From: JAAXIE01 sp965204245
GTDB lineage: Bacteria > Chloroflexota > Dehalococcoidia > Lucifugimonadales > JAAXIE01
Assembly: GCA_965204245.1 (NCBI GenBank)
Contig: CBDBED010000011.1
Span: 124,001-188,000, forward strand
Length of the DNA stretch: 64,000 nucleotides
Direction: 5' to 3'
Part shown: positions 8,046-16,366 of the stretch, piece after piece
Layout: each line of letters starts with the position of its first letter
Position numbering within the stretch: the stretch's first letter is position 1
Program-made: the position numbers and the translations under genes
Notes under the pieces: model-generated
Seen by the model: only the letters and a program-made list of their open reading frames with translations
Told to the model about the DNA's origin: nothing
Databases searched by the model: none

Positions 8046-8291
8046 TCACCATCCTCCTGTCCTGAGGAGCCAGCAGTAGCAGTTGTCGTCGCGGTCCTGG
8101 GAGGGGGCGTAATGCCTTGGGGTGACGGTTCTGCCGAGTCCGGACAGGTGCTGGCGGCAGCAGTGGTTCCGCAGGTACAGCGGGGCGTATGCTCTTGGGG
8201 AGGCAGCGCTACTCTGGTTGCGGATGCCCCGGATCATGCGCGTGGCCTGTCTGACCATGTTCGTGGCGAGGTCCATTATTGCCGTCGTCAT
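8046..8291 (-). CDS. Small Cys-containing hypothetical protein overlapping the upstream gene
   Basis: 81 residues, beginning MTTAIMDLATNMVRQATRM and containing YLRNHCCRQHLSGL and DDNCYCWLL cysteine pairs. A full AAGGAGG sits 6 bases before the ATG, although this falls inside the last 83 bases of the upstream gene; that ribosome site is the main reason to believe the frame. The paired cysteines might bind metal. I do not recognise a family. An alternative frame in the same DNA is low-complexity and lacks a start. Confidence 0.48.
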   Translation of the reverse strand: MTTAIMDLATNMVRQATRMIRGIRNQSSAASPRAYAPLYLRNHCCRQHLSGLGRTVTPRHYAPSQDRDDNCYCWLLRTGGW

Positions 8292-9048
8292 TGGCGGCCT
8301 CCTTTGTTTCGATTGTCTGGCTGGGGTTGGGTTCGTCGTTTTCGGGGGGCACGTAGCCGACTTTGAGGGCGTTGAGCATGGTCATCATTTGCTGCCATGC
8401 TGTCTCGGTCATTGAGTCGGGGAGTTCGATGGTCACGGTTTGGGAGCCGCCCATGAGGCGCAATGGGACCCGGGTGTGGGCTGGCGGGGTGTGGTGACGG
8501 TGCGAGTGGCCGCGGGTAGGGGCTAGTGGCGCATTTTCGAGGGCGTCCCATGGGGCGTTATCTTCCAGCCCTGATGGTATTGCGATATTATCGAGGCTGG
8601 CGAAACGCATGGTGCTGCGAAAGACCTCGACAAAGCGGGATGCGCCCTCGTCGGAGAAGTCCTCGTCCATGAGGAGCCATTGGCGCAGGGAGCTATCGGA
8701 GGCGTTGGGCATGGCGTCCCTTGCCTTGGCGAAGAGGGGCGGGCGGACTGCGGTGGCGCGGAGGGCCTCTTGGTATTCTGCGGAAGAGGGGTCGCGTGTG
8801 GCGAAGAACAGGCCGGTGCGGGACACCTTGCGGCTTTCGCCTCTCCTGCCGTCGACGAGACCGAACTGTCGAAGGGCCCCCATGCGGACACGCACGGGAC
8901 CGCTACCGCTGCTGTATCCCCAAGCCTTGACGGCGTCATCGGGATCGAACTCGTTCCTGCCCATAGAGTTGTATAGTTTCACCACGGAGTCGAGGGCGTC
9001 TTCCAAGTCAATTCCGGGGTAGTTGGGGCTTCGGTGTTTCCATCTCAT
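8209..9048 (-). CDS. Hypothetical winged-helix-like regulator or defence-associated protein
   Basis: 279 residues. The first 90 (YPGIDLEDALDSVVKLYNSM ... GYSSGSGPVRVRMGALRQFG) fit a winged-helix DNA-binding domain of a type seen in uncharacterised phage and island proteins. The C-terminal region has VTIELPDSMTETAWQQMMTM, a short module reminiscent of the tail of the same proteins, then an acidic, His-rich end. The ATG at 9046-9048 is chosen for AAAGGACAACAACT before it. A strong promoter overlapping a 12-bp palindrome lies upstream, consistent with autoregulation. No exact family is recognised. Confidence 0.6.
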   Translation of the reverse strand: MRWKHRSPNYPGIDLEDALDSVVKLYNSMGRNEFDPDDAVKAWGYSSGSGPVRVRMGALRQFGLVDGRRGESRKVSRTGLFFATRDPSSAEYQEALRATAVRPPLFAKARDAMPNASDSSLRQWLLMDEDFSDEGASRFVEVFRSTMRFASLDNIAIPSGLEDNAPWDALENAPLAPTRGHSHRHHTPPAHTRVPLRLMGGSQTVTIELPDSMTETAWQQMMTMLNALKVGYVPPENDEPNPSQTIETKEAANDDGNNGPRHEHGQTGHAHDPGHPQPE

Positions 9049-9085
9049 AGTTGTTGTCCTTTCTGTGTGGGGGGCTGTGTAAGGT

Positions 9086-9128
9086 AAAATATCATGTAGC
9101 CTTAATGATGTCAAGGCATCATTAAGGC
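9086..9128 (-). promoter_or_regulatory. Sigma70-type promoter overlapping a perfect palindrome (operator)
   Basis: On the minus strand TTGACA (9109-9114), a 17-base spacer and TATTTT (9086-9091) lie about 40 bases before the winged-helix gene. The -35 and part of the spacer sit in GCCTTAATGATG-6-CATCATTAAGGC (9099-9128), perfect 12-base arms. A protein bound there would block the polymerase. Confidence 0.68.
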
Positions 9129-9306
9129 TGATGGGAAGGCAATAAACCTAGAGTGGAAAGGCGGATTCTGAGAACGAACAGAGACGGGGGGCGCTGAGGG
9201 CGAACGCGGGGAGGCTTCGGGGCGGGTATCGTGAGCTGCGATCTCGCTGGTTATGGGCAGGCTGTTATAGTTGCCCGGTTTTGAGGAAGGAGGATGGGAG
9301 AGGGTG

Positions 9307-9690
9307 ATGACGGAAGAGGATGTTCAGGACTGGTTGGATGAGTATGGGCGGGCTTGGGTCGATGGGGACCCGGGCCGTGTGGTGATGCTGTTCTCCGAGA
9401 CGGCCACTTACCGGGAAATGCCGTTCGACGAGCCGATGAGGGGGCGGGACGGAATACGGGAGTATTGGCAGAAGAACGCGGCAGACGCACAGGAAGACGT
9501 CGAGTTTGCGTCGCAGGTCTGGGCGGTGAAGGGTGATACAGCGATTGCTGGCTGGCAGGCCCGTTTTGTTGAGAAGGCCACGGGGGCGCGAGTGGAGCTT
9601 GACGGGACGTTCAGGCTTGTGTTTTCGAGGGAGCAGGGGTCTCTGGAGTGCACGGTTCTGGAGGAGTGGTGGCATAGCAGGGAGTCGTGA
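9307..9690 (+). CDS. SnoaL-like / NTF2-fold protein
   Basis: 127 residues. EEDVQDWLDEYGRAWVDGDP, then VVMLFSETATYREMPF, then MRGRDGIREYWQ is the usual helix-helix-strand order of NTF2-like (SnoaL_2) domains, and the C-terminal strands end in VLEEWWHS. Such proteins are cone-shaped dimers with varied small-molecule or no enzymatic roles; no catalytic residue can be named. ATG 9307 follows GGAGAGGG; an upstream in-frame start adds 12 residues without support. Isolated, divergent from the winged-helix gene. Confidence 0.78.
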   Translation: MTEEDVQDWLDEYGRAWVDGDPGRVVMLFSETATYREMPFDEPMRGRDGIREYWQKNAADAQEDVEFASQVWAVKGDTAIAGWQARFVEKATGARVELDGTFRLVFSREQGSLECTVLEEWWHSRES

Positions 9691-9791
9691 GGGTGGCCCG
9701 CTCCTCCGGGCTCGCTATGGACGGCCGGGGCGAGAGCGTGTGCGGGAGATGTGGTATCGGGGCGGCGAGTCGTTGGCGGTATTTGGTTGGG

Positions 9792-10139
9792 TCAGTTTCC
9801 GGCGACTGGTTGGGGGGCTGGTACTTCGACTTCTATGGGGGCGAAGGTGACGGAGAGAGAGGGGGGCCAGTCGCTGGATATTTGGTTGAGGGCTTCCTGT
9901 TCCTCTGGGGTGAAGGGCTTGCAGTGGTGGGCCATGGCGTCTTCGAGGGACATGCGGGGTTCTGGGATGGGGTTACCGGTTTCCAGCAGGTCCTCCAAGT
10001 GAAAGGTGAGGGCCTCGTGAATCATTTCTTGAATGTGGTCCCAAGTCTTGCCTGTGCTGAAGCAGCCTGGCACGTCGGGGGCATAGGCGCAGTAGTTGTT
10101 GGGTAACTCTATGTAAATCACCACGTACTTCAGATTCAT
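9792..10139 (-). CDS. HicB-like antitoxin paralogue 4
   Basis: 115 residues. NNYCAYAPDVPGCFSTGKTW is the HicB beta-strand signature, followed by helix HIQEMIHEALTFHLEDLLE. The C-terminal tail SVTFAPIEVEVPAPQPVAGN is shared almost word for word with paralogues 1 and 3, marking recent tandem duplication. No ribbon-helix-helix or helix-turn-helix DNA-binding part is visible after the HicB fold. It is the last gene of a five-gene unit headed by hicA, 25 bases after the preceding stop. Confidence 0.82.
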   Translation of the reverse strand: MNLKYVVIYIELPNNYCAYAPDVPGCFSTGKTWDHIQEMIHEALTFHLEDLLETGNPIPEPRMSLEDAMAHHCKPFTPEEQEALNQISSDWPPSLSVTFAPIEVEVPAPQPVAGN

Positions 10140-10164
10140 TGGGGGGCCTGCTCACGCGGTCGGG

Positions 10165-10527
10165 TTAGTTTCCGGGGACTGGTTGGGGGACTGGGACTTC
10201 GACTTCTATGGGGGCGAAGGTGACGGAGAGGGAGGGGGGCCAGTCGTTGTCATCAGAAGGGGCCTTTTCCCGGTAGTCGGCGAGGACTTGGCAATGATGG
10301 GCAATGGCATCTTCCAGAGACATACGAGGTTCAGGGATCGGGTCGCCATCCTCCAGGGTGACTTCAAGATACGAGGCGAGAGCCTCCCGCATCATCTCCT
10401 GAATCTCCTCCCAAGTGTCGGCGGCGCTGATGCAGCCGGGGACGTCGGGGGCATAGGCAGCGTAGTTGTTGGGAGTTTGTTGGAATACTACGGCGTACGT
10501 CAGTTTCGTCGGGCGGACCCGGCTCAT
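10165..10527 (-). CDS. HicB-like antitoxin paralogue 3
   Basis: 120 residues with PNNYAAYAPDVPGCISAADT, helix EEIQEMMREALASYLEVTLE and the shared tail TFAPIEVEVPVPQPVPGN. The ATG overlaps the stop of paralogue 2 as ATGA, so translation is probably coupled. Like its neighbours it lacks an evident DNA-binding domain. It is closest to paralogue 1 in sequence. Confidence 0.84.
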   Translation of the reverse strand: MSRVRPTKLTYAVVFQQTPNNYAAYAPDVPGCISAADTWEEIQEMMREALASYLEVTLEDGDPIPEPRMSLEDAIAHHCQVLADYREKAPSDDNDWPPSLSVTFAPIEVEVPVPQPVPGN

Positions 10528-10733
10528 GGAGTTGCCTGCACTAATTCGTAGGACTGGGGTTCCGGTACGGGAAGTCCGTCTTCTTTCAGAGTCTCCAAGT
10601 AGAGGTCGATGGCTTGGAGGATGAGACCGTAGACCTCGTCTCTTGTTTCAGCAGCGGCTACACAGCCCGGTAAGTCAGGGACATGGGCACCGTAGCTGGT
10701 TGGGCCCTTTTCGATGATGATTGCGTAACCCAT
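10524..10733 (-). CDS. HicB-like antitoxin paralogue 2, short form
   Basis: 69 residues, only the HicB core: MGYAIIIEKGPTSYGAHVPD, LPGCVAAAET, helix VYGLILQAIDLYLETLKEDG, ending PVPEPQSYELVQATP. It resembles the stand-alone short HicB (UPF0150) proteins frequent in Chloroflexota and cyanobacteria and is more distant from the other three. It sits between paralogues 1 and 3 with 9 bases and a 4-base overlap at its ends. Confidence 0.83.
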   Translation of the reverse strand: MGYAIIIEKGPTSYGAHVPDLPGCVAAAETRDEVYGLILQAIDLYLETLKEDGLPVPEPQSYELVQATP

Positions 10734-10742
10734 GCGAGAGAG

Positions 10743-11084
10743 TCAGTTTCCGGCGACGGGTTGGGGGGCTGGGACTTCGACTTCTATGGGGGCGAAGGTA
10801 GCGGACAGTGTGCATGAATCGTCGTCATAGGCAGGGGATTCTGCGCGGCAGTCGGCTATGACTTGGCAGTGGTAGGCGATGGCCTCCTCCAAGGACATAG
10901 CTCTCTCGGGCAGCGGGTCACCGTACTCCAGCATAACCTCGATGTGTCCCGTCATGGCCTCTTGGATCATCTGCTGGATATCATCCCAATTCTTGCCGGT
11001 GCTGATGCATCCGGGTAAATCGGGTACATAAGCGGCGTAGTTGTTGGGAGTTTGTTCGAATACTACGGCATAGCACAGTTTCAT
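10743..11084 (-). CDS. hicB: HicB-like antitoxin paralogue 1 (partner of HicA)
   Basis: 113 residues. PNNYAAYVPDLPGCISTGKN and helix DIQQMIQEAMTGHIEVMLE mark the HicB fold; the tail SATFAPIEVEVPAPQPVAGN is shared with two paralogues. The ATG overlaps the hicA stop (ATGA), the standard coupled hicAB arrangement, so this copy is the likely cognate antitoxin. No DNA-binding extension is seen, so autoregulation may be weak or need another factor. Confidence 0.87.
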   Translation of the reverse strand: MKLCYAVVFEQTPNNYAAYVPDLPGCISTGKNWDDIQQMIQEAMTGHIEVMLEYGDPLPERAMSLEEAIAYHCQVIADCRAESPAYDDDSCTLSATFAPIEVEVPAPQPVAGN

Positions 11085-11290
11085 CTGTTTTCCTCCAGCA
11101 GCCCTGCCTGCCTAAGGATACTCCTCCACGTGGGCGTAGGCAGGTCTTGGCCTGGATGGCCTGGGATCGTGACGGTGCCCGGTTTCTCAGGGTGATGGTA
11201 GTGGCGGTGGCTTCCGCGGGTTCTGACTAGCCTCCATCCGTCTTGTTCTACGATTCGTATTGCTTCTCTGACTTTGTGCACAGTGTCCAT
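11081..11290 (-). CDS. hicA: HicA mRNA-interferase toxin
   Basis: 69 residues, full length for HicA. The double-stranded-RNA-binding-like fold is shown by AIRIVEQDGWRLVRTRGSH, where the GSH histidine is the catalytic residue, then HYHHPEKPGTVTIPGHPGQD and LPTPTWRSILRQAGL. HicA cleaves mRNA and is neutralised by HicB. It heads the operon hicA-hicB1-hicB2-hicB3-hicB4, an unusual excess of antitoxin-like genes. Confidence 0.92.
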   Translation of the reverse strand: MDTVHKVREAIRIVEQDGWRLVRTRGSHRHYHHPEKPGTVTIPGHPGQDLPTPTWRSILRQAGLLEENR

Positions 11291-11665
11291 AGTACCTGCC
11301 GGGCGTTGTCTCTGCTAGGAGGTTGGTGGGTTTGGGGTGGAGAGAGGCATGACATTTTGTTGTTGACGGGAGCCAAACGCTTGTTCTAGCCTGTGAATGC
11401 GGAGGCAGACGTGCCCGGGAGGATTGGGGACAGGGAGCCTCCGGAGCAAGAGCGGGGCGGACCCCTCAGGACTCGGACTCAGTCTGGGGCCGGGGTCCGT
11501 CCCCTCTTTCGGGGCCTGTGGATTGCGGCGAAAGCCGCAATGACGATGAAGGGGCCGCGATGGTGGCGGGAGGCCGGAATCGACGGGGTCCAATGATCGT
11601 CGAAGGGCAAATGACGATGGTCGCCAGAGAGTATCAAGGGTATCAGACGCTGGGAGGAAGACGGA
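11291..11665. other. Gap between hicA and prohead protease gene
   Basis: 375 bases. It contains a palindromic element at 11519-11545 (GGATTGCGGCGAAAGCCGCAATGACG), with the same tail as family A but different arms, and GC-rich sequence with repeated GACGG words. No gene is supported. Confidence 0.45.
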
Positions 11666-12673
11666 GTGACTACTGAGGAGAGGACATTGACTGAAGGACG
11701 GATGGTTGATGGGGAGAGCGTGTCGGTGGAGAGCCGTGGGGGCGGGAGTTTGTGGGAGGCGCAGATGCAGGAGCATTTGCTGGAGGCGTTGGAGGACTAC
11801 CGGCGGGGCGTGGCCGAGGCTCCGTGCGTGTTCAAGTGGAGCGTGATGGGAGCGGTGGCATCAGAGCCGGGGCAGGCCCTTGGACAGGCTCAGGACGAAC
11901 GTGGGCTGGGCGCTGCTGGCGGGGAGGAAGGGGGCGACTGGCAGCGGAAGGAGATGGGCGGGGGAACGGTGGAGGACGGCGGGGCGATGACCTTTGTGGC
12001 GTCCACTGAGGAGGTGGACCGGCATGGGGATGTGGTGTCGGTGTCGGGGTGGAAGCTGGATGGGTACCGGAAGAACCCGGTGTTCTTGTGGGCGCATGAT
12101 TATTCGCGTCCGGCGATCGGGCGGACGACGCAGGTGTGGACGAGTTCTGCGGGGAAAGATGCGCTCACGCCAACACTGTCGCTGGCGTCAACCGTCCCGG
12201 TGGCCCCAACGCTGTCTCTAGCCCCAACATTCTCGCCCACAGGGAGCGGGGGGATTGGGGGGCTGACGTCGCCGGCGTTGCTGGTGAACGTGGAGTTTGC
12301 GCCGACGCCGTTTGCCCAAGAGGTGGCTGCGCTGTACCGGGGCGGCTACCAGAAGGGGGTGTCGGTGGGATTCCGGCCGGTGCGGTTTGAGGAGCGGAGG
12401 CACCCGCAGACGGGGAAGTTCATGGGTATCCGGTTTACGGAGCAGGTGTTGCTGGAGGTGAGTGCTGCGCCGGTGCCGGCGAATGAGAATGCGGTGCGGC
12501 GAGCCAGCGGACTGGCTGGAGGCATGGGGTTGGAGGGGAGGCTGGCGTTGCTGGAGCGGAGGGTGGAGGAGATGCGCCGTGGGGGATACGGGGGTTTGGG
12601 GTTGTCTGGAGGTGTGTACAGGGGGCTGCCGCAGGTGCTGGAGGTGTTGCGTGAGGCGCGGGCTGGGCCGTGA
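11666..12673 (+). CDS. HK97-type prohead protease with repeat-derived insertions
   Basis: 335 residues; typical family members have about 150-250. The protease core runs from TFVASTEEVDRHGDVVSVSG through NPVFLWAHDYSRPAIGR (His144) to GGYQKGVSVGFRP (Ser233), with the strand EQVLLEVSAAPVPANENA after it, as in HK97-like S14/U35 proteases that mature capsids. Two stretches look like translated intergenic repeats: GQALGQAQDERGLG (family B end, about residues 69-82) and ALTPTLSLASTVPVAPTLS (about 166-184). The C-terminus has a short coiled coil. GTG start with GGAGGAAG before it. Confidence 0.87.
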   Translation: MTTEERTLTEGRMVDGESVSVESRGGGSLWEAQMQEHLLEALEDYRRGVAEAPCVFKWSVMGAVASEPGQALGQAQDERGLGAAGGEEGGDWQRKEMGGGTVEDGGAMTFVASTEEVDRHGDVVSVSGWKLDGYRKNPVFLWAHDYSRPAIGRTTQVWTSSAGKDALTPTLSLASTVPVAPTLSLAPTFSPTGSGGIGGLTSPALLVNVEFAPTPFAQEVAALYRGGYQKGVSVGFRPVRFEERRHPQTGKFMGIRFTEQVLLEVSAAPVPANENAVRRASGLAGGMGLEGRLALLERRVEEMRRGGYGGLGLSGGVYRGLPQVLEVLREARAGP

Positions 12674-13504
12674 GGGGGTACCCCGATCAAGACTTCCCCC
12701 TTAGGAGGCCACCCCCATCCCAACCTTCCCCCTCAGGGGGAAGGGGTTTGGTGCGCGGGTTTGAGGTTGTCCTTCGACTTCGTGGCGGAGTCAACACAAC
12801 CTCCGCGCTTGGTCGCCTGGAGGCTGTGTTGACTCCACCACTTCGCTCAGGACGAACGGAGAGGGAGAGTTCAGGATGAACTGGGAGGGAGACAGGTGGG
12901 GGGAGTGCCGCGCGCGCTAGTCAGCTAGGACGAAGGGGATAGAGGGAGCACGGGGGCGGGAATGATGGTGGGGGCTGGCTCGCTACGGGATGGTTGGCCG
13001 TTGTGGTGGTATGGGTTACGTGGGTTCCCGCCTGCGCGGGAATGACGGAGAGAGGGGGCGGGAATGACGGAGAGAGGGGGCGGGAATGACGGTGGGGGGT
13101 GCGGGAATGACGGATGGGGAAGGCTCGCTACGGGATGGTTGGCCGTTGTGGTGGTACGGGTTACGTGGGTTCCCGCCTGCGCGGGAATGACGGATGGGGG
13201 GCGGGAATGACGGTGGGGGGTGCGGGAATGAGGGTGGGGGCTGGCTCGCTATGGGATGGTTGGCTGTTGTGGTGGTATGGGTTACGTGGGTTCCCGCCTT
13301 CGCGGGAATGACGGATGTGGGGTGCGGGAATGACGGTGGGGGGTGGGAATGAGGGTGGGGAAGGCTCGCTACGGGGTGGTTGGCTGTTGTGGTGGTATGG
13401 GTTACGTGGGTTCCCGCCTGCGCGGGAATGACGGGTGATGGGGTGAGGGTGGAGTGATGGGGTGAGTGGAAGCTAGATTTGAAGGAAGATGAGAGGAGAA
13501 GGAT
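12674..13504. repeat. Repeat cluster: one family B hairpin and four family A copies
   Basis: No gene in 831 bases. After a short hairpin CCCCCTCAGGGGG (near 12729) comes a family B element (12771-12860): constant ends around CGGAGTCAACACAACCTCC and GGAGGCTGTGTTGACTCC. Then four family A cores (near 13013, 13158, 13279, 13399), each preceded by GGTTGGC(C/T)GTTGTGGTGGTA, so the whole ~120-base unit is tandemly repeated. Short GCGGGAATGACGG iterations lie between. The capsid ribosome site closes the region. Confidence 0.88.
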
Positions 13505-14839
13505 ATGAATATTGGGACGCAGGAATTGGAAGTAATCAAGAGCGAGGTGGCGGGGATACGGGACTTTTACCAGGCGCGGATGGATGCGGAGATACCGCCG
13601 CTGAGGGAGGAGGTGCAGAGGATTGCTTCGCAGTTGGGACGGATGCAGGAGTCGTCGAAGGAGGGGCAGAAGCGGAACATTCTGGCGAAGTATGTGGACG
13701 GGGGCCGGCCGCGGGTGCCGTACGGGAAGTATGAGGGGATGGACTTGCTGGACTTGGCGTGCGTGCGCAGTCTGCTGAACTCGCAGATGCGGCAGCCCAT
13801 GGGCTTGAACCCGCGAATGCTGGAGGAGTGGCAGCTTAATCTGAAGGCTGCCATGGACAGCACCACGCCGGGTTCCGGTGATGAGTTGGTGCCGACGCAG
13901 GAGGCGGCTGCGCTGTGGCTGGATGTGAATCTGGAGACGATGGTGGCACCGCTGTTCTCGAGGACGGAGATGCCGTCGGACCCGTTCGACATACCATTGC
14001 AGTTGGGTGACGTGAGCTGGTATCCGGGGACGGAGAACTCGGCGGTGACGGGGTCGGCGTTGAATACGGCGAAGCAGACGCTGACTTCGTATGAACTGGT
14101 GGGGACGGTGCCGTGGTCGCTGTCGCTGGACGAGGACTCGGTGATAGCGATGGCGCCGGAAGTGCGGTCGTCGCTGGTGCGAAATGCGGCGGAGGTGATT
14201 GACGACGTGCTGCTGAACGCGGACACGACGACGACAAACAACATCAATGCCGACGGGGCGACCATATCCAAGAGCGATGTGGGGAAGGGGCACTGGCTGC
14301 TGGGGTTCGACGGGCTAATCCATTTGCCGCTGGTGGACAACGACAGCCAAGGGAACGACCACAACTCGGGGGCGTCGGACAGCATGTTCAACGAGATACG
14401 GGGCAAGCTGGGCAAATATGGGGTGCGCCCCTCGGAACTGGCCTATGTCATGGATGTGGACACGTACATACGGAGTTTGGGCATCACCAACTTCCGGACG
14501 CTGGACAAGCTGGGGCCGAACGCGACGTTGTTGCAGGGGCAGTTGGCGGCGGTGGAGGGGATACCGGTGCTGGTGTCGGAGCAGATGAAGGCGGCGGATG
14601 CGGACGGGAAGGTGACGAACGGGGGGAACACCAACAACACGGGACGGCTGCTGATTGTGAACCGGACGCAGTGGCGTGTGGGATTCCGGCGGGAGTTGAC
14701 GATTGAGACGGAGCGGGACATCCAGAAGAGGCAGAACGTGATGGTGGTGAGCATGCGGATTGCGTTTGCGGAGCGGACGGGAACGCGTTCGAGTGCGACG
14801 CATACTGCGTTGCAGTACAACATCACGTCTGGGCCGTAG
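13505..14839 (+). CDS. HK97-type phage major capsid protein
   Basis: 444 residues. An N-terminal coiled coil (about 1-60: EVIKSEVAGIRDFYQARMDA ...) matches the scaffolding delta domain that the prohead protease removes. The body (QEAAALWLDVNLETMVAPLF, MPSDPFDIPLQLGDVSWYPG, AEVIDDVLLNADTTTTNNIN, FRTLDKLGPNATLLQGQLAA, VEGIPVLVSEQM) follows the HK97-fold capsid pattern, ending in INRTQWRVGFRRELTIETER-like strands. AGGAGAAGGAT precedes the ATG. No repeat insertion is present in this gene, unlike its neighbours, which suggests selection on it. It is the structural heart of the element. Confidence 0.9.
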   Translation: MNIGTQELEVIKSEVAGIRDFYQARMDAEIPPLREEVQRIASQLGRMQESSKEGQKRNILAKYVDGGRPRVPYGKYEGMDLLDLACVRSLLNSQMRQPMGLNPRMLEEWQLNLKAAMDSTTPGSGDELVPTQEAAALWLDVNLETMVAPLFSRTEMPSDPFDIPLQLGDVSWYPGTENSAVTGSALNTAKQTLTSYELVGTVPWSLSLDEDSVIAMAPEVRSSLVRNAAEVIDDVLLNADTTTTNNINADGATISKSDVGKGHWLLGFDGLIHLPLVDNDSQGNDHNSGASDSMFNEIRGKLGKYGVRPSELAYVMDVDTYIRSLGITNFRTLDKLGPNATLLQGQLAAVEGIPVLVSEQMKAADADGKVTNGGNTNNTGRLLIVNRTQWRVGFRRELTIETERDIQKRQNVMVVSMRIAFAERTGTRSSATHTALQYNITSGP

Positions 14840-15517
14840 GGATGGGAGGGGCAGGCGGGGTGGTGCGCTGCCCTGCCCTGCCTCGCCTGTCCTTCGACTC
14901 CGGGGGCGGGTTGCACATCCAACCTCGTGCGGTCGGATGTGCAACCCACCTCCTTTGCTCGGGACGAACGGAAGAGAGTGGGATTTTGGGGGTGGGCGGA
15001 CTGTGTGCGCTCCGGGCGTGGCGAATTGTGTGGGGGTGCGGGTTACGTGGGTTCCCGCCTGCGCGGGAACGACGGAGGAGGGGAGGGGGAATGACGGAGG
15101 AGGGATGAGGACTGCGGGGTCGTTTGTCCGGTGTGGGGTGCGGGTTACGTGGGTTCCCGCCTGCGCGGGAATGACGGAGGAGAGGGGAGCGGGAATGACG
15201 GAGGAGAGGGGAGCGGGCATGACGGTGGTGGGATGAGGGCTACGGGGTTGTTGGCTGGTGTGGGGGTGAGGGTTACGTGGGTTCCCGCCTGCGCGGGAAT
15301 GACGGGGGAGGGGAGGGGGAATGACGGAGGAGAGGGAGCGGGAATGACGGGGAGGGATGTTGGCTGCGGGGTCGTTTGTCTGGTGTGGGGGTGAGGGTTA
15401 CGTGGGTTCCCGCCTTCGCGGGAATGACGGGGATGGGGGAGCGGGAATGACGGTGGAGGTGGGAATGGCGCGGAGGGACGGGTGGGTTTAGTGAAGGATG
15501 AATGGGAGGAAGGGACG
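14840..15517. repeat. Repeat cluster: family B variant and four family A copies
   Basis: No gene in 678 bases. A family B element at 14889-14972 has constant ends but a different core, GGGTTGCACATCCAACC pairing with GGTCGGATGTGCAACCC. Four family A cores follow near 15040, 15142, 15270 and 15397, spaced about 100-128 bases, again with GGGAATGACGGAGGAG satellites between. Confidence 0.88.
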
Positions 15518-16366
15518 ATGGCTAATGCTTATGGGAATTTGAGGACTATGAAGTCGGTGTCGGTGCTGGATATTGCAGGAGGGAGCCATGACAGCCGGCT
15601 GCTGCAATTGCTGGAGGATGTGTCGCGGTGGATCGACCAGCATTGCAACCGGCATTTCTTCACGTTGCAGGCTACGCGAGTTTTTGACGTGGAGGGCGGT
15701 GGAGGCAGGCTGATGGTGCCGGACTTGATACGAATCAATGGGCTGAAGAGCGATGGGGACGGGGACAGGCGGTTTGAGACGGCTTGGGCTTCGGGGGACT
15801 ATTTGCTGTACCCGTTGAACGCGGAGCCGACCCAGCCTTGGGGCAGGCCGTATACGAGGCTGGAGGCGGGCAACGGGGGTGGAGGGGGAATTGGCGGGAG
15901 GGGGCGCTTTCCGAAGGGACGGGCGCGGGTGGAAATCACTGGGGTTTGGGGGTACCGGGAGAACCTGCGCATGTCGGAGGCGGTGGTGGACGGGATGGGG
16001 GTTGATGCCGGGGGAAGCGAGTTTGGGGTGAACGGCGGGATGCCGTTCAGCGCAGGGGACACGCTGGTGGTGGGGTCGGAGCAGATGTACGTGACGACGA
16101 CGGGGACGAACAAGCTGACGGTGGAGCGTGGGGTGAACGGGACGAGGGCGGTGGGGCATGCCGGGGCGTCGCCGATACGGGTGTTCCGGTATCCGTCGGG
16201 GGTGACGGAGGCGTGCTTGGTGCAGGCTGCGCGGTTGTGGAAGCGCAAGGACTCGGCGTTTGGGACGGAGGGGAGCGGGAATGGGGCAGCCATGAACGGG
16301 GATTTCGGCGGGTTCGACCCGGATGTGCGGCGGATGCTGAGTCCGTATAGGAAACCGGCGATATGA
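15518..16366 (+). CDS. Phage head-tail connector protein (gp6-like)
   Basis: 282 residues. The N-terminal part (LLQLLEDVSRWIDQHCNRHF, then FTLQATRVFDVEGGG) is the helical start of gp6/gp15-type head-tail connectors, which form a ring beneath the portal. The middle has LTVERGVNGTRAVGHAGASP, a beta-rich motif found in many phage head-completion proteins, and the C-terminus returns to helix (CLVQAARLWKRKDSAF). Glycine-rich stretch GGGGGIGGRG near residue 120. ATG 15518 is chosen over an in-frame ATG 36 bases upstream because AGGAAGGGACG precedes it. Confidence 0.74.
   Translation: MANAYGNLRTMKSVSVLDIAGGSHDSRLLQLLEDVSRWIDQHCNRHFFTLQATRVFDVEGGGGRLMVPDLIRINGLKSDGDGDRRFETAWASGDYLLYPLNAEPTQPWGRPYTRLEAGNGGGGGIGGRGRFPKGRARVEITGVWGYRENLRMSEAVVDGMGVDAGGSEFGVNGGMPFSAGDTLVVGSEQMYVTTTGTNKLTVERGVNGTRAVGHAGASPIRVFRYPSGVTEACLVQAARLWKRKDSAFGTEGSGNGAAMNGDFGGFDPDVRRMLSPYRKPAI

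Noticed and set aside
13016..14293. 425-codon minus-strand frame opposite the capsid gene
   Set aside because: Arg/His-rich shadow ending in translated repeats; the capsid frame is authentic.
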